Shown: positions 53,790-62,684 of the stretch, piece after piece
How positions within the stretch are numbered: position 1 is the first letter of the stretch
How the letters are laid out: each line of letters starts with the position of its first letter
NCBI RefSeq assembly: GCF_018129405.1
Contig: NZ_JAFCLP010000007.1
Coordinates: 124,001 to 188,000 of the forward strand
DNA: 64,000 bases
Reading direction: 5' to 3'
Source: Bradyrhizobium iriomotense
GTDB lineage: Bacteria > Pseudomonadota > Alphaproteobacteria > Rhizobiales > Xanthobacteraceae
The notes under the pieces: generated by a model
Database searches by the model: none
What the model saw: the letters and a program-made list of their open reading frames with translations, nothing else
Told to the model about the DNA's origin: nothing
Made by a program: the position numbers and the translations under genes

Positions 53790-55909
53790 GCTCCCCTGCC
53801 CCGAAATTGCCGGTCAGCTTGGTGGCCAATCCAAGGCTGTCATCGTGGGTGAAGTTCTCCGGCGAAGGCCGTGTGGCGATCTCGCCCGGCAAGGTCGAGA
53901 TCGGCCAAGGCATCGTCACGGCGCTGGCGCAGATCGCGGCGGACGAGCTCGACGTCGATATCTCCAGGATCGAGATGATCCGCGCTTCGACGGCGACGAG
54001 CCCGAACGAGGGCGTCACCTCGGGCAGCCTGTCGATCCAGCAGTCCGGCCGCGCACTGCGCCAGGTCTGTGCCGAGGTGCGCCAGCGCTTCCTGTTTGCG
54101 GCGTCCGAGCGTCTCGGTGTCGACGCAGCGTTGCTCGATGTCGATGACGGCACGATCTCGGGTCCCGGCAATGTCAGCACCAGCTATTGGGAGCTCGCGG
54201 GCGATGTCTCGCTCGACCACGATGCCACCGCGGGCGCGGCGGCGAAAAGCGCCGCCAGGCGCGCCGTCGCCGGACATTCCGTGCAGCGCGTGGACATTCC
54301 TGACAAGGTGTTCGCCCAGCCGCGCTTCATTCATGATCAGGCGCTGCCCGGACTGCTGCACGGACGCGTGCTGCGGCCGGACATCTCGGGCGCCAAGCTG
54401 ATTGCGCTGGACGAAGCAGCCGCACGCGCCGTCCCGGGCCTTGTCGCGATCGCCCGCGACGGCGGCTTTGCCGGCGTGGTCGCCGACAGTGAGACAGCGG
54501 CGGAAGCTGCGCTGAAAGCTTTGCGCAAGGGCGCGACATGGTCGGCGGGCGAGCCGCTGCCCGACGAAGATGATCTGGCGGGCTTCCTGAAAAGCCAGCC
54601 AGTCGAGAGCACCGTTATCGACACCAGGACGGCGACGACGCGCGTGCACGCCCGTACCCTCCGCCGGCAATACACCCGTCCCTACATCGCACATGCGTCG
54701 ATCGCACCCTCCTGCGCCATGGCGCAATGGGACGGTGATCGTGTCCACGTCTGGACGCACAGCCAGGGCGTCTACCTGCTGCGCGCCGATCTCGCCACCG
54801 TGCTCAAGCTGCCCGCCGAAAACATTGTCGTCGAGCACATGGAGGGCGCCGGCTGCTACGGGCACAATGCCGCGGACGACGTCGCGCTCGATGCCGTGTT
54901 GCTGGCGAAAGCGGCCGGCGGCCGTCCGGTCCGGGTGCAGTGGTCGCGCCACGACGAGATGAGCCACGCGCCGTTCGGCGCGGCGATGGCCATCGAGATC
55001 GAGGCCGATCTGGATGCGGACAATGAGATTGTTGGCTGGCGCCACGCGATCTGGAGCAACGGCCACGCCGCAAGGCCGGGACGCGCGGTGCAACCCGCGC
55101 TGCTCGCGGCAACCGAGATCGCGAACCCCTACCCGCGCATGATCTCGACCAATCCGCCCGCCGCCAATGGCGGTGGCGGCGATCGCAACTCCGTTCCGCT
55201 CTATGATTTCCCGACCTGGACGATCACGAGCCACCGGCTGCTGACAATGCCGGTCCGGACCTCGGCACTGCGGACGCTGGGCGGGCAAGGCAATGTGTTC
55301 GCCATCGAGTCACTGCTCGACGAGATCGCCGCGCTACGCGGCGAAGATCCGGTCGGGTTTCGCCTGCGCCATCTCCGCGACGAGCGGGCGCGCGATGTCA
55401 TCCGCGCCGCGGCGCGACGTGCGCAATGGAAACCGCAGAAGCAGGCCGGCATCGGCCACGGCGTCGGCTTTGCCCGCTACAAGAACACGGGCGCCTATTG
55501 CGCCGCGATTGCTGAGATCGAAGGTGCCGACGACATCCGCGTGAAGCGGCTGACGCTTGCGGTCGATGTTGGCGAAGCCATCAATCCGGACGGCGTCATC
55601 AACCAGATCGAGGGCGGCGCCATCCAGGCGACGAGCTGGGTCTTGAAGGAGCGTGTCCGGTTCGACCGCACCCGCATCACCACGACCTCCTGGACCGACT
55701 ATCCGATCCTGACCTTCAGCGAGGTGCCGGCGGTCGATGTCGCGATCATCCAGCGGCCGGAGATTGAGCCGGTCGGCGCCGGCGAAGCCGCCCACGGCCC
55801 GGTGACGGCGGCGATCGCGAATGCGGTGTTCGATTGCCTCGGCGTGCGCGTACGCGACCTGCCGATCACACGCGACAAGATCATCGCAGCCATGGAGCTT
55901 GCATCGTGA
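53786..55909 (+). CDS. Mo-hydroxylase molybdenum subunit (IorB-like)
   Basis: A 707-residue aldehyde-oxidase/xanthine-dehydrogenase large subunit. The first domain has SGEGRVAISPGKVEIGQGIV. The Mo-binding domain includes HMEGAGCYGHNAADDVALDA, HGVGFARYKNTGAYCAAIAE and EAINPDGVINQIEGGAIQA. The end has VGAGEAAHGPVTAAIANAVF, whose Glu fits the conserved catalytic GxGE. The two-subunit form without an FAD subunit resembles isoquinoline or nicotinate-type hydroxylases, which hydroxylate N-heterocycles or aldehydes. It overlaps both neighbours by 4 bases. The substrate is unknown. Confidence 0.88.
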   Translation: MSSPAPKLPVSLVANPRLSSWVKFSGEGRVAISPGKVEIGQGIVTALAQIAADELDVDISRIEMIRASTATSPNEGVTSGSLSIQQSGRALRQVCAEVRQRFLFAASERLGVDAALLDVDDGTISGPGNVSTSYWELAGDVSLDHDATAGAAAKSAARRAVAGHSVQRVDIPDKVFAQPRFIHDQALPGLLHGRVLRPDISGAKLIALDEAAARAVPGLVAIARDGGFAGVVADSETAAEAALKALRKGATWSAGEPLPDEDDLAGFLKSQPVESTVIDTRTATTRVHARTLRRQYTRPYIAHASIAPSCAMAQWDGDRVHVWTHSQGVYLLRADLATVLKLPAENIVVEHMEGAGCYGHNAADDVALDAVLLAKAAGGRPVRVQWSRHDEMSHAPFGAAMAIEIEADLDADNEIVGWRHAIWSNGHAARPGRAVQPALLAATEIANPYPRMISTNPPAANGGGGDRNSVPLYDFPTWTITSHRLLTMPVRTSALRTLGGQGNVFAIESLLDEIAALRGEDPVGFRLRHLRDERARDVIRAAARRAQWKPQKQAGIGHGVGFARYKNTGAYCAAIAEIEGADDIRVKRLTLAVDVGEAINPDGVINQIEGGAIQATSWVLKERVRFDRTRITTTSWTDYPILTFSEVPAVDVAIIQRPEIEPVGAGEAAHGPVTAAIANAVFDCLGVRVRDLPITRDKIIAAMELAS

Positions 55910-56604
55910 CGACAGTAACCATTTTGAGCGGCGGCGCGGCGCAAGGCCTGGTGCGCGGCCTCATCGAGGCCTTCAAGGCGCAGACCGGCCTCGGTATCGA
56001 TGGCGAATTCGGTGCCGTTGGTATCATGGCCGACAAGCTGCGCGCGGGAACGTCGGCCGATCTCGTCATCCTGACGCAGGCCCTCCTTGCGAAGCTTGCC
56101 ACGGAGAAGCTCGTCGATCCCTCCTCGATCGCGGATGTCGGCCGGGTCGAGACCGCGCTGGCGGTCCGCAGCCGCGATCCCAGGGTGACGGTGAAGACCG
56201 AAGCCGATTTGCGCGATGTGCTGCGTTCCGCAGACGCCATCTACGTCCCGGACACGAAGGCGTCGACCGCGGGACAGCACGTCGCAAAGGTGCTGGATCA
56301 ACTCGGCATCGCCTACGAGGCCGCTTCGCGCCTCAAGATATTTCCGAACGGCGCGACCGCGATGCGGGAGCTTGCAGCCTCCACTGCACAAAGGCCGATC
56401 GGCTGCACCCAGGCCACCGAGATCATCGCCACCGACGGCATCGCGCTGTCGGGGGCGCTACCGCCGGGCTGCGAGCTCGTGACGATGTACACGACGGGCG
56501 TCACCGCGCGGGCTGCACATCCGAATGAAGCGGCCGCGCTGGTCGCGTTGCTGACCGGCACAGACCGGAAGGAGCTGCGCCAGCGCGTGGGTTTTGCCGG
56601 CTAG
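55906..56604 (+). CDS. ModA-like binding protein without signal peptide
   Basis: A 232-residue protein with the fold of molybdate-type substrate-binding proteins. It runs from VTILSGGAAQGLVRGLIEAF through FGAVGIMADKLRAGTSADLV and YVPDTKASTAGQHVAKVLDQ to GCTQATEIIATDGIALSGAL. The GTG start overlaps the large-subunit stop (GTGA), so translation is coupled. The first residues show no signal peptide, and the mature-like strand begins at residue 5, so the product should stay in the cytoplasm. It is one of the odder arrangements in the window: a binding protein made in lock-step with a Mo-enzyme. It may deliver or sense molybdate or the cofactor. Confidence 0.8.
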   Translation: MTTVTILSGGAAQGLVRGLIEAFKAQTGLGIDGEFGAVGIMADKLRAGTSADLVILTQALLAKLATEKLVDPSSIADVGRVETALAVRSRDPRVTVKTEADLRDVLRSADAIYVPDTKASTAGQHVAKVLDQLGIAYEAASRLKIFPNGATAMRELAASTAQRPIGCTQATEIIATDGIALSGALPPGCELVTMYTTGVTARAAHPNEAAALVALLTGTDRKELRQRVGFAG

Positions 56605-56613
56605 ACGGCCGCC

Positions 56614-57420
56614 CTATTTATTCAACTGGGTGAGACCGGTCGGCGGACCGTCGACCGCGGTCCAGCCGCCATCGACGAACAGCGTGCTGCCACTGACATA
56701 ACTCGCGGCGTCCGAGGCGAGATAAGCCACCGCGGTGGCGACCTCGTCGGCACTGCTCCAACGATTGAACACCGTGTGGCCGGCATAGAGATTGTAGATA
56801 TCGGGCCGCTGCTTGAACGGGCCGGTCAGTGCGGTCTCGGCAATGCTCGGCGCGATCGCGTTGACGCGCACGCCGGCATGGCCGACCTCGGAGGCAAATC
56901 CCTTCACCAGCAGACCGATCGCCGCCTTGGTCGATCCGTAGACGCCAAGGCCCGGCTCAATGGTCACCGCACGCACCGAGGAGCAGGCGATGATGCTGCC
57001 GCCCTTTTGTTCGACCATGATGCGTCCGAAGGCCTGGAAGAACCAGACCGTGCCCTTGACGTTGAGGTTGAGGACGCGGTCGAGGTCCTCCTCGGTGTAG
57101 TCGAGGATGGTCTTGCGGATGTTGAGCCCGGGGGTCGTCACCGCGATGTCGAGCCGCGGAAATTCCTGCATCACGGTTTTGGCGAGCGCGTTGACGTCCG
57201 CAGCACTCGCGGCGTCACACGCAGCCGCCTCGGCCCAGCCGCCCTTGCCGCGGATGCCGGCTGCGGTCGCCTCCGCTGCGTCAAGCGCACGATCCGCGCA
57301 GACGATACGGGCGCCGAGCCCGGCCAGCGCCTCGGCCGACGATTTGCCGATCCCCGAGGCGGCACCGAGCACCACGGCCGTCTTGCCGGTGAGATCGAAG
57401 AGCTTGCGATAGTCGGTCAC
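56614..57420 (-). CDS. Short-chain dehydrogenase/reductase
   Basis: A 268-residue classical SDR. TAVVLGAASGIGKSSAEAL is the TGxxxGxG-type NAD(P) motif. SSVRAV and YGSTKAA give the catalytic Ser, Tyr and Lys. ASYVSGSTLFVDGGWTA is the usual C-terminal signature. The GTG at 57420 has GGGAG nine bases upstream. The gene lies downstream of the TRAP transporter genes on the same strand and probably belongs to that operon, oxidising the imported hydroxy-acid or sugar acid. It ends 10 bases from the convergent ModA-like gene. Confidence 0.88.
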   Translation of the reverse strand: MTDYRKLFDLTGKTAVVLGAASGIGKSSAEALAGLGARIVCADRALDAAEATAAGIRGKGGWAEAAACDAASAADVNALAKTVMQEFPRLDIAVTTPGLNIRKTILDYTEEDLDRVLNLNVKGTVWFFQAFGRIMVEQKGGSIIACSSVRAVTIEPGLGVYGSTKAAIGLLVKGFASEVGHAGVRVNAIAPSIAETALTGPFKQRPDIYNLYAGHTVFNRWSSADEVATAVAYLASDAASYVSGSTLFVDGGWTAVDGPPTGLTQLNK

Positions 57421-57498
57421 GGACAGATTCTCCCTGTTGTCGTGGCGCAAACTACGCAAGGCGAGCGCGCCGGCCAAGGGCCGGCGCACGCACGGCAG

Positions 57499-58791
57499 CT
57501 ATCCCTTGTATCCCATCAAGAGGCGCGGCAGCCACAGCGAGAAGGCGGGAACGTAGGTCACGAACATCAGTGCTGCGATCAGCGCGGCATAGAACGGCAG
57601 GATGGTGCGCATCACCGCGCCGACCGAAATGCCGCCGATGGCACAGCCCACGAATTGCGTCGTTCCGACCGGCGGGGTGTTCAGCCCCAGCGCGCAGTTG
57701 ATCAGCATCAGCATGCCGAACTGCACCGGATCCATGCCGGCCTTCATCGCGATCGGCAGAAAGATCGGGGTACAGATCAGGATGGTCGCCGCCATGTCCA
57801 TGAACGTGCCGAGCACGAACAGGATCACGTTGATGAGCAGGAAGATCATCCAGGGCTGCGTCGAGACCTTGCTCATCAGGTCACCGGCGAAGTCGGCCAC
57901 CTCGTAGAGACCCATCAGGTACTGGAACATGGTGGAGACGCCGATCAGCAGCAGCACCACGCCTGTCGTCTTCACCGCCTTGGCCGCGGCCCGCAGGAAG
58001 TTCTGCAAGGTCATGGTGCGGTAGATGAAGAAGGTCAGCAGGATCGTGTAGGTGACCGCAACGGCTGCGGATTCGGTGGCCGTGAAGACGCCGGAGAGGA
58101 TGCCGGCCAGGATAATGCCGACGATCAGCAGGCCGGGCAGCGCGGCGGCGAGCGAACGGAACACTTCGGCCCAGCCCGGGAACTTGCCGGCGGGATAACC
58201 GCGCTTCACCGCGACTGCGTAAGCAGCGACCAGCATGCACACCATCAGCACCAGCGCCGGCAGCAGACCGGCGGCGATCAGCGCGCCGATCGAGACCTTG
58301 CCGCCGGCGGCCAGCGCATAGATGATCATGTTGTGGCTGGTCGGCATCAGCGCGCCCACCAGCGAGGCATGGGTGGTGACGTTGACGGCGTAGTCGGTGT
58401 CGAACCCTTCCTTTTTCATCATCGGGATCATCACCGCACCCATCGCCGACACGTCGGCAACCGGCGAGCCGGAGACGCCGCCGAACAGCGTGCAGGCGAC
58501 CACGTTCGACATGCCGAGGCCGCCGCGGATGTGCCCGACGAGATTCTTGGCGAGCTTCACGATCTTGTCGGCGACGCCGCCATGCAGCATCAGCTCACCG
58601 CTGAAGACGAAGAACGGGATAGCCAGGAAGGAGAAGATGTTCATCCCCGACATCATCTGCTGGAAGATGACGGCGACCGGCAGGCCTTCATAGAGGATGG
58701 TGCAGATCGCCGAGAGGCCGATCGCGAAGGCGACCGGGACGCCGAGGATCAGGAAGCCGAAGAAGGTGGCGCCGAGGATGATCAGTTCCAT
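57499..58791 (-). CDS. dctM: TRAP transporter large permease (DctM)
   Basis: A 430-residue protein with 12-14 hydrophobic segments. LGVPVAFAIGLSAICTILYE, FLAIPFFVFSGELMLHGGVA and FGGVSGSPVADVSAMGAVMI are conserved DctM elements, and GLNTPPVGTTQFVGCAIGGI near the end is diagnostic. It is the main channel of a sodium-driven, binding-protein-dependent importer. The ATG overlaps the small-permease gene by 10 bases. The order receptor-DctQ-DctM on the minus strand is the standard TRAP operon. Confidence 0.93.
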   Translation of the reverse strand: MELIILGATFFGFLILGVPVAFAIGLSAICTILYEGLPVAVIFQQMMSGMNIFSFLAIPFFVFSGELMLHGGVADKIVKLAKNLVGHIRGGLGMSNVVACTLFGGVSGSPVADVSAMGAVMIPMMKKEGFDTDYAVNVTTHASLVGALMPTSHNMIIYALAAGGKVSIGALIAAGLLPALVLMVCMLVAAYAVAVKRGYPAGKFPGWAEVFRSLAAALPGLLIVGIILAGILSGVFTATESAAVAVTYTILLTFFIYRTMTLQNFLRAAAKAVKTTGVVLLLIGVSTMFQYLMGLYEVADFAGDLMSKVSTQPWMIFLLINVILFVLGTFMDMAATILICTPIFLPIAMKAGMDPVQFGMLMLINCALGLNTPPVGTTQFVGCAIGGISVGAVMRTILPFYAALIAALMFVTYVPAFSLWLPRLLMGYKG

Positions 58792-59333
58792 GACGGGACG
58801 ACCTCTTCGCCGCGCAGGAGAGCGATGATGTGCTCGATGGAAAAGGAGACGATCAGGATGCCCGAGGCGATCAGCGGCACGTAGCGGATGACCTCGGGCA
58901 GGCCGAGATTGGGGATTTTCACGGTGCCGACCGACGCCCCGAGGATCCAGCCGTTATAGGCCATCGCGATGCCGAACACAGCCACCAGAACGTGGATCAC
59001 GATCTCGATCTTCTCTCGCGCATGATCCGGAAGCATGACCAGCAGACTGTCCATGCCGATGTGGCCGGCATCGCGCACGCCGACGGCGGCACCAATCAGT
59101 GTGACGTACAGAATGAGGACCAGCGCGAGATTCTCGGTCCAGGTCGGGCTGGAATTGAGCACGTAACGTCCGAACACCTGGTAGAACACGATGGTGACGA
59201 TGACGAGCAGTCCCATCACCGACAGATACATGCCGAGGCGCGCGATAGGTGCATTGATCCGCGAGAGCAGGCCGGTGGACGGGCGTCCGGTGACCGCTTC
59301 CTGCTCGTGATCTGCGACGTGTGGGTCTGTCAT
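58782..59333 (-). CDS. dctQ: TRAP transporter small permease (DctQ)
   Basis: A 183-residue protein with four hydrophobic segments. GMYLSVMGLLVIVTIVFYQV followed by FGRYVLNSSPTWTENLALVL is the DctQ signature at the first and second spans. The N-terminus is hydrophilic, with a basic stretch before span 1. The ATG at 59333 has GGAGG seven bases upstream, which is better than the start 18 codons earlier. It forms the stable heterodimer with DctM. It is encoded 66 bases after the receptor gene and overlaps dctM. Confidence 0.92.
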   Translation of the reverse strand: MTDPHVADHEQEAVTGRPSTGLLSRINAPIARLGMYLSVMGLLVIVTIVFYQVFGRYVLNSSPTWTENLALVLILYVTLIGAAVGVRDAGHIGMDSLLVMLPDHAREKIEIVIHVLVAVFGIAMAYNGWILGASVGTVKIPNLGLPEVIRYVPLIASGILIVSFSIEHIIALLRGEEVVPSWN

Positions 59334-59399
59334 CCCGCGCCTCCCCCGCGAGGGCCCGGTGTCACCTTGCGGCGACGCCGGACCCAATCCGCCGTGCTC

Positions 59400-60371
59400 T
59401 TACTTCGTGTCCTGGATGCGCTTGACGAGGCTCTGGAGCTTCTCGTCACCGGCGAACTTCTGGTACACCGGCTTCATCGCGTCGACGAACTCCTGCTTGT
59501 TGCCGACGGTCACGACCTGAACGCCGGCCGCCTCGACGGTCTTGCGGGAGGCCTGCTCGCGCTCGTCCCAGAGCTTGCGCATGACCGGGACCGATTCCTT
59601 CGCCGCCTTGCGGACCATCGCCTGATCCTCCTTGCTCAGCGTGTCCCAGACCTTTTTCGACATCACGAGAACTTCGGGCGCCAGCGAGTGCTCGGTGATA
59701 TTATAGAACTTGGCTGCCTCGAAATGGCGCGAGGACTCGTAGGAAGGCCAGTTGTTCTCGGCCGCGTCGACGAGGCCGGTCTTGAGGGCGGTGTAGACCT
59801 CGCCATAGGGCATCGGCGTCGGATTGGCACCGAGGCTCTGGATCATGCCGACCCAGAGGTCGGATTGCTGGACGCGGATCTTCAGGCCCTTGAGATCTGC
59901 GAGCGACTTGACCGGTGCCTTGACGGTGTAGATGGAGCGGGCGCCGCTGTCGTAATAGGCGAGGCCGACCAGGCCCGCGGGCTCCATGGCTGCCAGGATC
60001 TCGTCGCCGACCGGCCCGTCGAGCACGGTGCGCATGTGCTGCGTGTCCCGGAAGACGAAGGGCAGGCACAGGGCAACGGTCTCGGGCACGAAGTTGTTCA
60101 GCGGCGATGCGTTGATCCGCATCATGTCGAGCGCGCCGATCTTGAGTTGCTCGATCGTGTCCTTCTCGGAGCCCAAGGCACCGTTCGGAAACACCTTCAC
60201 GCCGAGCTTGCCGCCGCTCGCCGCCGCGAGCTGCTTGCCCATGAACTTGACGGCCTCGACGGTCGGATAGTCGGCGGGATGGACGTCGGCGGAGCGGAAA
60301 TCGCGTGCAGTCGCCAGCGGCGCTGACACCGCCAGCACGGCGGCTGCAATGATACCGGTGAGTGTCTTCAT
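59400..60371 (-). CDS. dctP: TRAP transporter substrate-binding protein (DctP)
   Basis: A 323-residue periplasmic receptor. The signal peptide MKTLTGIIAAAVLAVSAPLA is cleaved near ATA-RD. RSADVHPADYPTVEAVKFMG and LKGLKIRVQQSDLWVGMIQS are DctP-family blocks; the arginine in the second normally binds the ligand carboxylate. GEVYTALKTGLVDAAENNWP is the third conserved block. It leads the TRAP-SDR operon. A palindromic operator candidate lies upstream, shared with the divergent cyclase gene, so both may respond to the same compound. Confidence 0.92.
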   Translation of the reverse strand: MKTLTGIIAAAVLAVSAPLATARDFRSADVHPADYPTVEAVKFMGKQLAAASGGKLGVKVFPNGALGSEKDTIEQLKIGALDMMRINASPLNNFVPETVALCLPFVFRDTQHMRTVLDGPVGDEILAAMEPAGLVGLAYYDSGARSIYTVKAPVKSLADLKGLKIRVQQSDLWVGMIQSLGANPTPMPYGEVYTALKTGLVDAAENNWPSYESSRHFEAAKFYNITEHSLAPEVLVMSKKVWDTLSKEDQAMVRKAAKESVPVMRKLWDEREQASRKTVEAAGVQVVTVGNKQEFVDAMKPVYQKFAGDEKLQSLVKRIQDTK

Positions 60372-60513
60372 CTGGGCTTCCTCCTGAGGTGATTATGTCG
60401 TTGTCGGGCAGGCTGCAGGCCGTCTTGGGTCGCTCCACTTCAGGCGTGAAGTCAAGCGCCAATGTCGTCCCTAGGGCGGGCGGCATTCTCTGTCCAAGCC
60501 AAATCCAGCATCG

Positions 60514-60536
60514 ATCAATGCAAGAGTTGCATCGAT
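60514..60536. promoter_or_regulatory. Candidate operator: imperfect palindrome with flanking direct repeats
   Basis: ATCAATGCAA-GAG-TTGCATCGAT matches 9 of 10 bases across a 3-base centre, and GCATCGATCAAT occurs twice in direct repeat around it (60508-60540). The site lies in the 294-base divergent region between the TRAP receptor gene and the cyclase gene. No other gene is seen in that region. Confidence 0.55.
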
Positions 60537-60665
60537 CAATTTCTGGCGCAATTCGCACTATGGTGGGTATGGCGGCTGGCTCGACGTCGCCGGAGCGTGA
60601 CTTGACGCCTCCAATGGAGGCCCCTCAAGATATCCCAAACGCTGGACTGCCTCGAGGGAATGCCC

Positions 60666-61442
60666 ATGCCGCGGAAGCTGATCGATATTTCCGTGCCACT
60701 CCGAAACGACGTGACGTCAGATCCGCCAGGCAACCATCCGACGATCCAATACATCGACCACCAGCAGGGCCTGCCGCGCATGCTGCAGTTCTTCGACGGC
60801 CTCAAGGCGGAGGACCTGCCGGATGGCCAGGGCTGGGCCGTGGAGCAGGTGTCGCTGTCGACACATAACGGCACGCATCTCGACGCGCCCTGGCACTTCC
60901 ATCCGACCATGAACCGCGGCGAGCGGTCATGGACCATCGATGAGGTGCCGCTGGAGTGGTGCTTTCAGCCCGGCGTGAAGCTCGACTTCCGGCATCTGCC
61001 TGATGGCTATGTCGTGACCGCCGGCGACGTCGAGGCGGAGCTCAAGCGCATCGGGCACACGCTATCGCCGCTCGAGATCGTGGTCGTCAACACCAGCGCC
61101 GGCGCCAAATTCGGCGAGGCCAGTTACGTCAACTCCGGTTGCGGCATGGGCTATGAGGCGACCATGTATCTGCTCGAACGCGGCGTGCGACTGACTGGCA
61201 CCGATGGCTGGAGCTGGGACGCGCCGTTCGTCTACACCGCGAAGAAGTATGCCGAAACCAAGGACGCCGGCCTGATCTGGGAAGGCCACAAGGCGGGCCG
61301 GCACATCGGCTATTGCCATCTCGAGAAGCTGCACAATCTCGATCAATTGCCTTCGACCGGATTCACGGTCTCGTGCTTTCCGGTGAAGATCGAACGCGCT
61401 TCCGCCGGCTGGACCCGCGCCGTCGCCATCATCGACAATTAG
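60666..61442 (+). CDS. Cyclase/kynurenine formamidase-like hydrolase
   Basis: A 258-residue metal-dependent amidohydrolase of the cyclase (KynB-like) family. The diagnostic HxGTHxDAPxH motif is complete at residues 67-77 (HNGTHLDAPWH). LIDISVPLRNDVTSDPPGNH starts the domain and GVRLTGTDGWSWDAPF is the later conserved region. Members hydrolyse N-formylkynurenine or other amides and lactones; tryptophan catabolism genes are absent here, so another substrate is likely. The ATG at 60666 has GAGGGA seven bases upstream. It is divergent from the TRAP-SDR operon. Confidence 0.88.
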   Translation: MPRKLIDISVPLRNDVTSDPPGNHPTIQYIDHQQGLPRMLQFFDGLKAEDLPDGQGWAVEQVSLSTHNGTHLDAPWHFHPTMNRGERSWTIDEVPLEWCFQPGVKLDFRHLPDGYVVTAGDVEAELKRIGHTLSPLEIVVVNTSAGAKFGEASYVNSGCGMGYEATMYLLERGVRLTGTDGWSWDAPFVYTAKKYAETKDAGLIWEGHKAGRHIGYCHLEKLHNLDQLPSTGFTVSCFPVKIERASAGWTRAVAIIDN

Positions 61443-61452
61443 GTGCGACGCA

Positions 61453-62181
61453 TCACTCGCCGTCGAGACCGCTCTCGGCGAGTTCGCGCAATGCATCGGT
61501 GTCGAGCACCACGATGGCACCATGCTCGAGACGAACCCAACCGCGACCGGCCCAGGCGCGCAATTGCTTGTTGATGCTCTCGCGTGTCATCCCCACCATC
61601 TCGCTGATCTCCTGCTGGGTGATGGCGAGCGTACCGCTGCCGGAGTCGAGCTTGCGCTCCTCGGTGAGGCCGAGCAGCGCGCTTGCCAGCCGCCCAGGGA
61701 GATTTTGCAGGATCACCTGCTCGACCTGCTGGCTGGTCCAGCGCAGGCGCGCGCAGAGCAGTTCGATGAACTTCATCGCCAGCGCCGGCTGGCTCTTCAC
61801 GAACGGCAGGAAGTCGCGGCGGTCGATGATGTAGAGCTCGCAATTGGTGTTGGCGGTCGCGTCCGCCGACCGCGGCGCACCATCGAGAACCGCGATCTCG
61901 CCAAAGATTTCTCCGGGCCCGATGAGATTGAGAATGGCGTTCCGCCCGTCGGGCGACGAGGAGGATATCTTCACTGTTCCGGTGATCACCGCGAACAGGT
62001 TGTTGCCGGGATCGCCCTTGGCGGCGATCGTCGCGCCGCGCTTCACGGTGGTGTGCTTGGCGTAGCGGCAAAGCTGATCGAGCGCCTCCGGCTCCAGATC
62101 CGCGAAGATCGGGTGCTTGCGCAGGACCGATAATTTGTTGCCCGCCGATTGTCGGGGGTCGCCGGTCTTGTCCTGAGGCAC
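61453..62181 (-). CDS. Crp/Fnr family transcriptional regulator (Crp-like)
   Basis: A 242-residue regulator with an N-terminal cyclic-nucleotide-binding fold (HPIFADLEPEALDQLCRYAK; GEIFGEIAVLDGAPRSADAT, close to the cAMP-binding loop) and a C-terminal winged helix (ITQQEISEMVGMTRESINKQ). The Fe-S cysteine cluster of Fnr is absent, so it is not an oxygen sensor. It ends 10 bases from the convergent cyclase gene. The 280 bases upstream of it hold no gene I can support. Effector and targets are unknown; cAMP binding is plausible from the loop. Confidence 0.87.
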   Translation of the reverse strand: MPQDKTGDPRQSAGNKLSVLRKHPIFADLEPEALDQLCRYAKHTTVKRGATIAAKGDPGNNLFAVITGTVKISSSSPDGRNAILNLIGPGEIFGEIAVLDGAPRSADATANTNCELYIIDRRDFLPFVKSQPALAMKFIELLCARLRWTSQQVEQVILQNLPGRLASALLGLTEERKLDSGSGTLAITQQEISEMVGMTRESINKQLRAWAGRGWVRLEHGAIVVLDTDALRELAESGLDGE

Positions 62182-62461
62182 GCCGCTGGGCTCCTAAGGC
62201 TGCGAGGCACTGGAGTTCCTGCGTAGTCAGTGTTGCCCGGCTTTTCAACCGGAAAGCATGCGCGCGGTTTTAGGCAAATGCGGCGAAATTGGCTAGGCCC
62301 GGCTCGAAGTCGGCATCCGAAGGATGCGCCAACGCGCCCCGGTCGACGCAGAGTTGCAGAGACCGCAAGTCGCGATTGCGTCAAGGCGCTGCCGAAAGCC
62401 CCGACGCCGGCTGGCGGGAGCCGACAGCTGGCGCATCAGACGGAAGCTATGATCCGGAGCA

Positions 62462-62590
62462 TCAACGCTTGGAATCGGGATCGATCCGGCCTGCGCTGGT
62501 TTGCCGGTCCGCCCACGCCAGAGCTCCCCCAAAAGCAACGAAGATCGCCACGACGACAATGGTCATCAGCAACGCGTCAGCAGGCATCAT
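62462..62590 (-). CDS. Small single-span membrane protein behind an FNR box
   Basis: A 42-residue protein: one hydrophobic span (ALLMTIVVVAIFVAFGGALA) followed by WADRQ and a short charged tail. Ribosome site GGGAGGAG lies directly before the two ATG codons (62590 and 62587), a strong initiation region for so short a gene. A perfect FNR/FixK site lies 53 bases upstream, so it is probably made at low oxygen. Size and position are like small oxidase-associated subunits (CydX, CcoS), but no homology to them is claimed. It is easily missed in annotation. Confidence 0.7.
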   Translation of the reverse strand: MMPADALLMTIVVVAIFVAFGGALAWADRQTSAGRIDPDSKR

Positions 62591-62642
62591 GCTCCTCCCG
62601 GATTTGTTTGAGGGCATTATTTGCGGCAGCTGCCTGGCGTCA

Positions 62643-62656
62643 TTGATCGGGATCAA
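62643..62656. promoter_or_regulatory. FNR/FixK box (TTGATCGGGATCAA)
   Basis: A perfect match to TTGAT-n4-ATCAA. It is placed about 53 bases before the start of the small membrane protein and 29 bases after the end of the Fnr gene. The spacing is right for a class II activation site on the minus strand. Confidence 0.85.
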
Positions 62657-62684
62657 AGAGGCCGAGAGCACTGTGGGAAGCCCG

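Noticed and set aside
62182-62461. A gene in the space between the Crp-type gene and the small membrane protein
   Set aside because: Frames here are Arg/Ala/Pro-rich with no ribosome site or recognisable motif; I see nothing to support.
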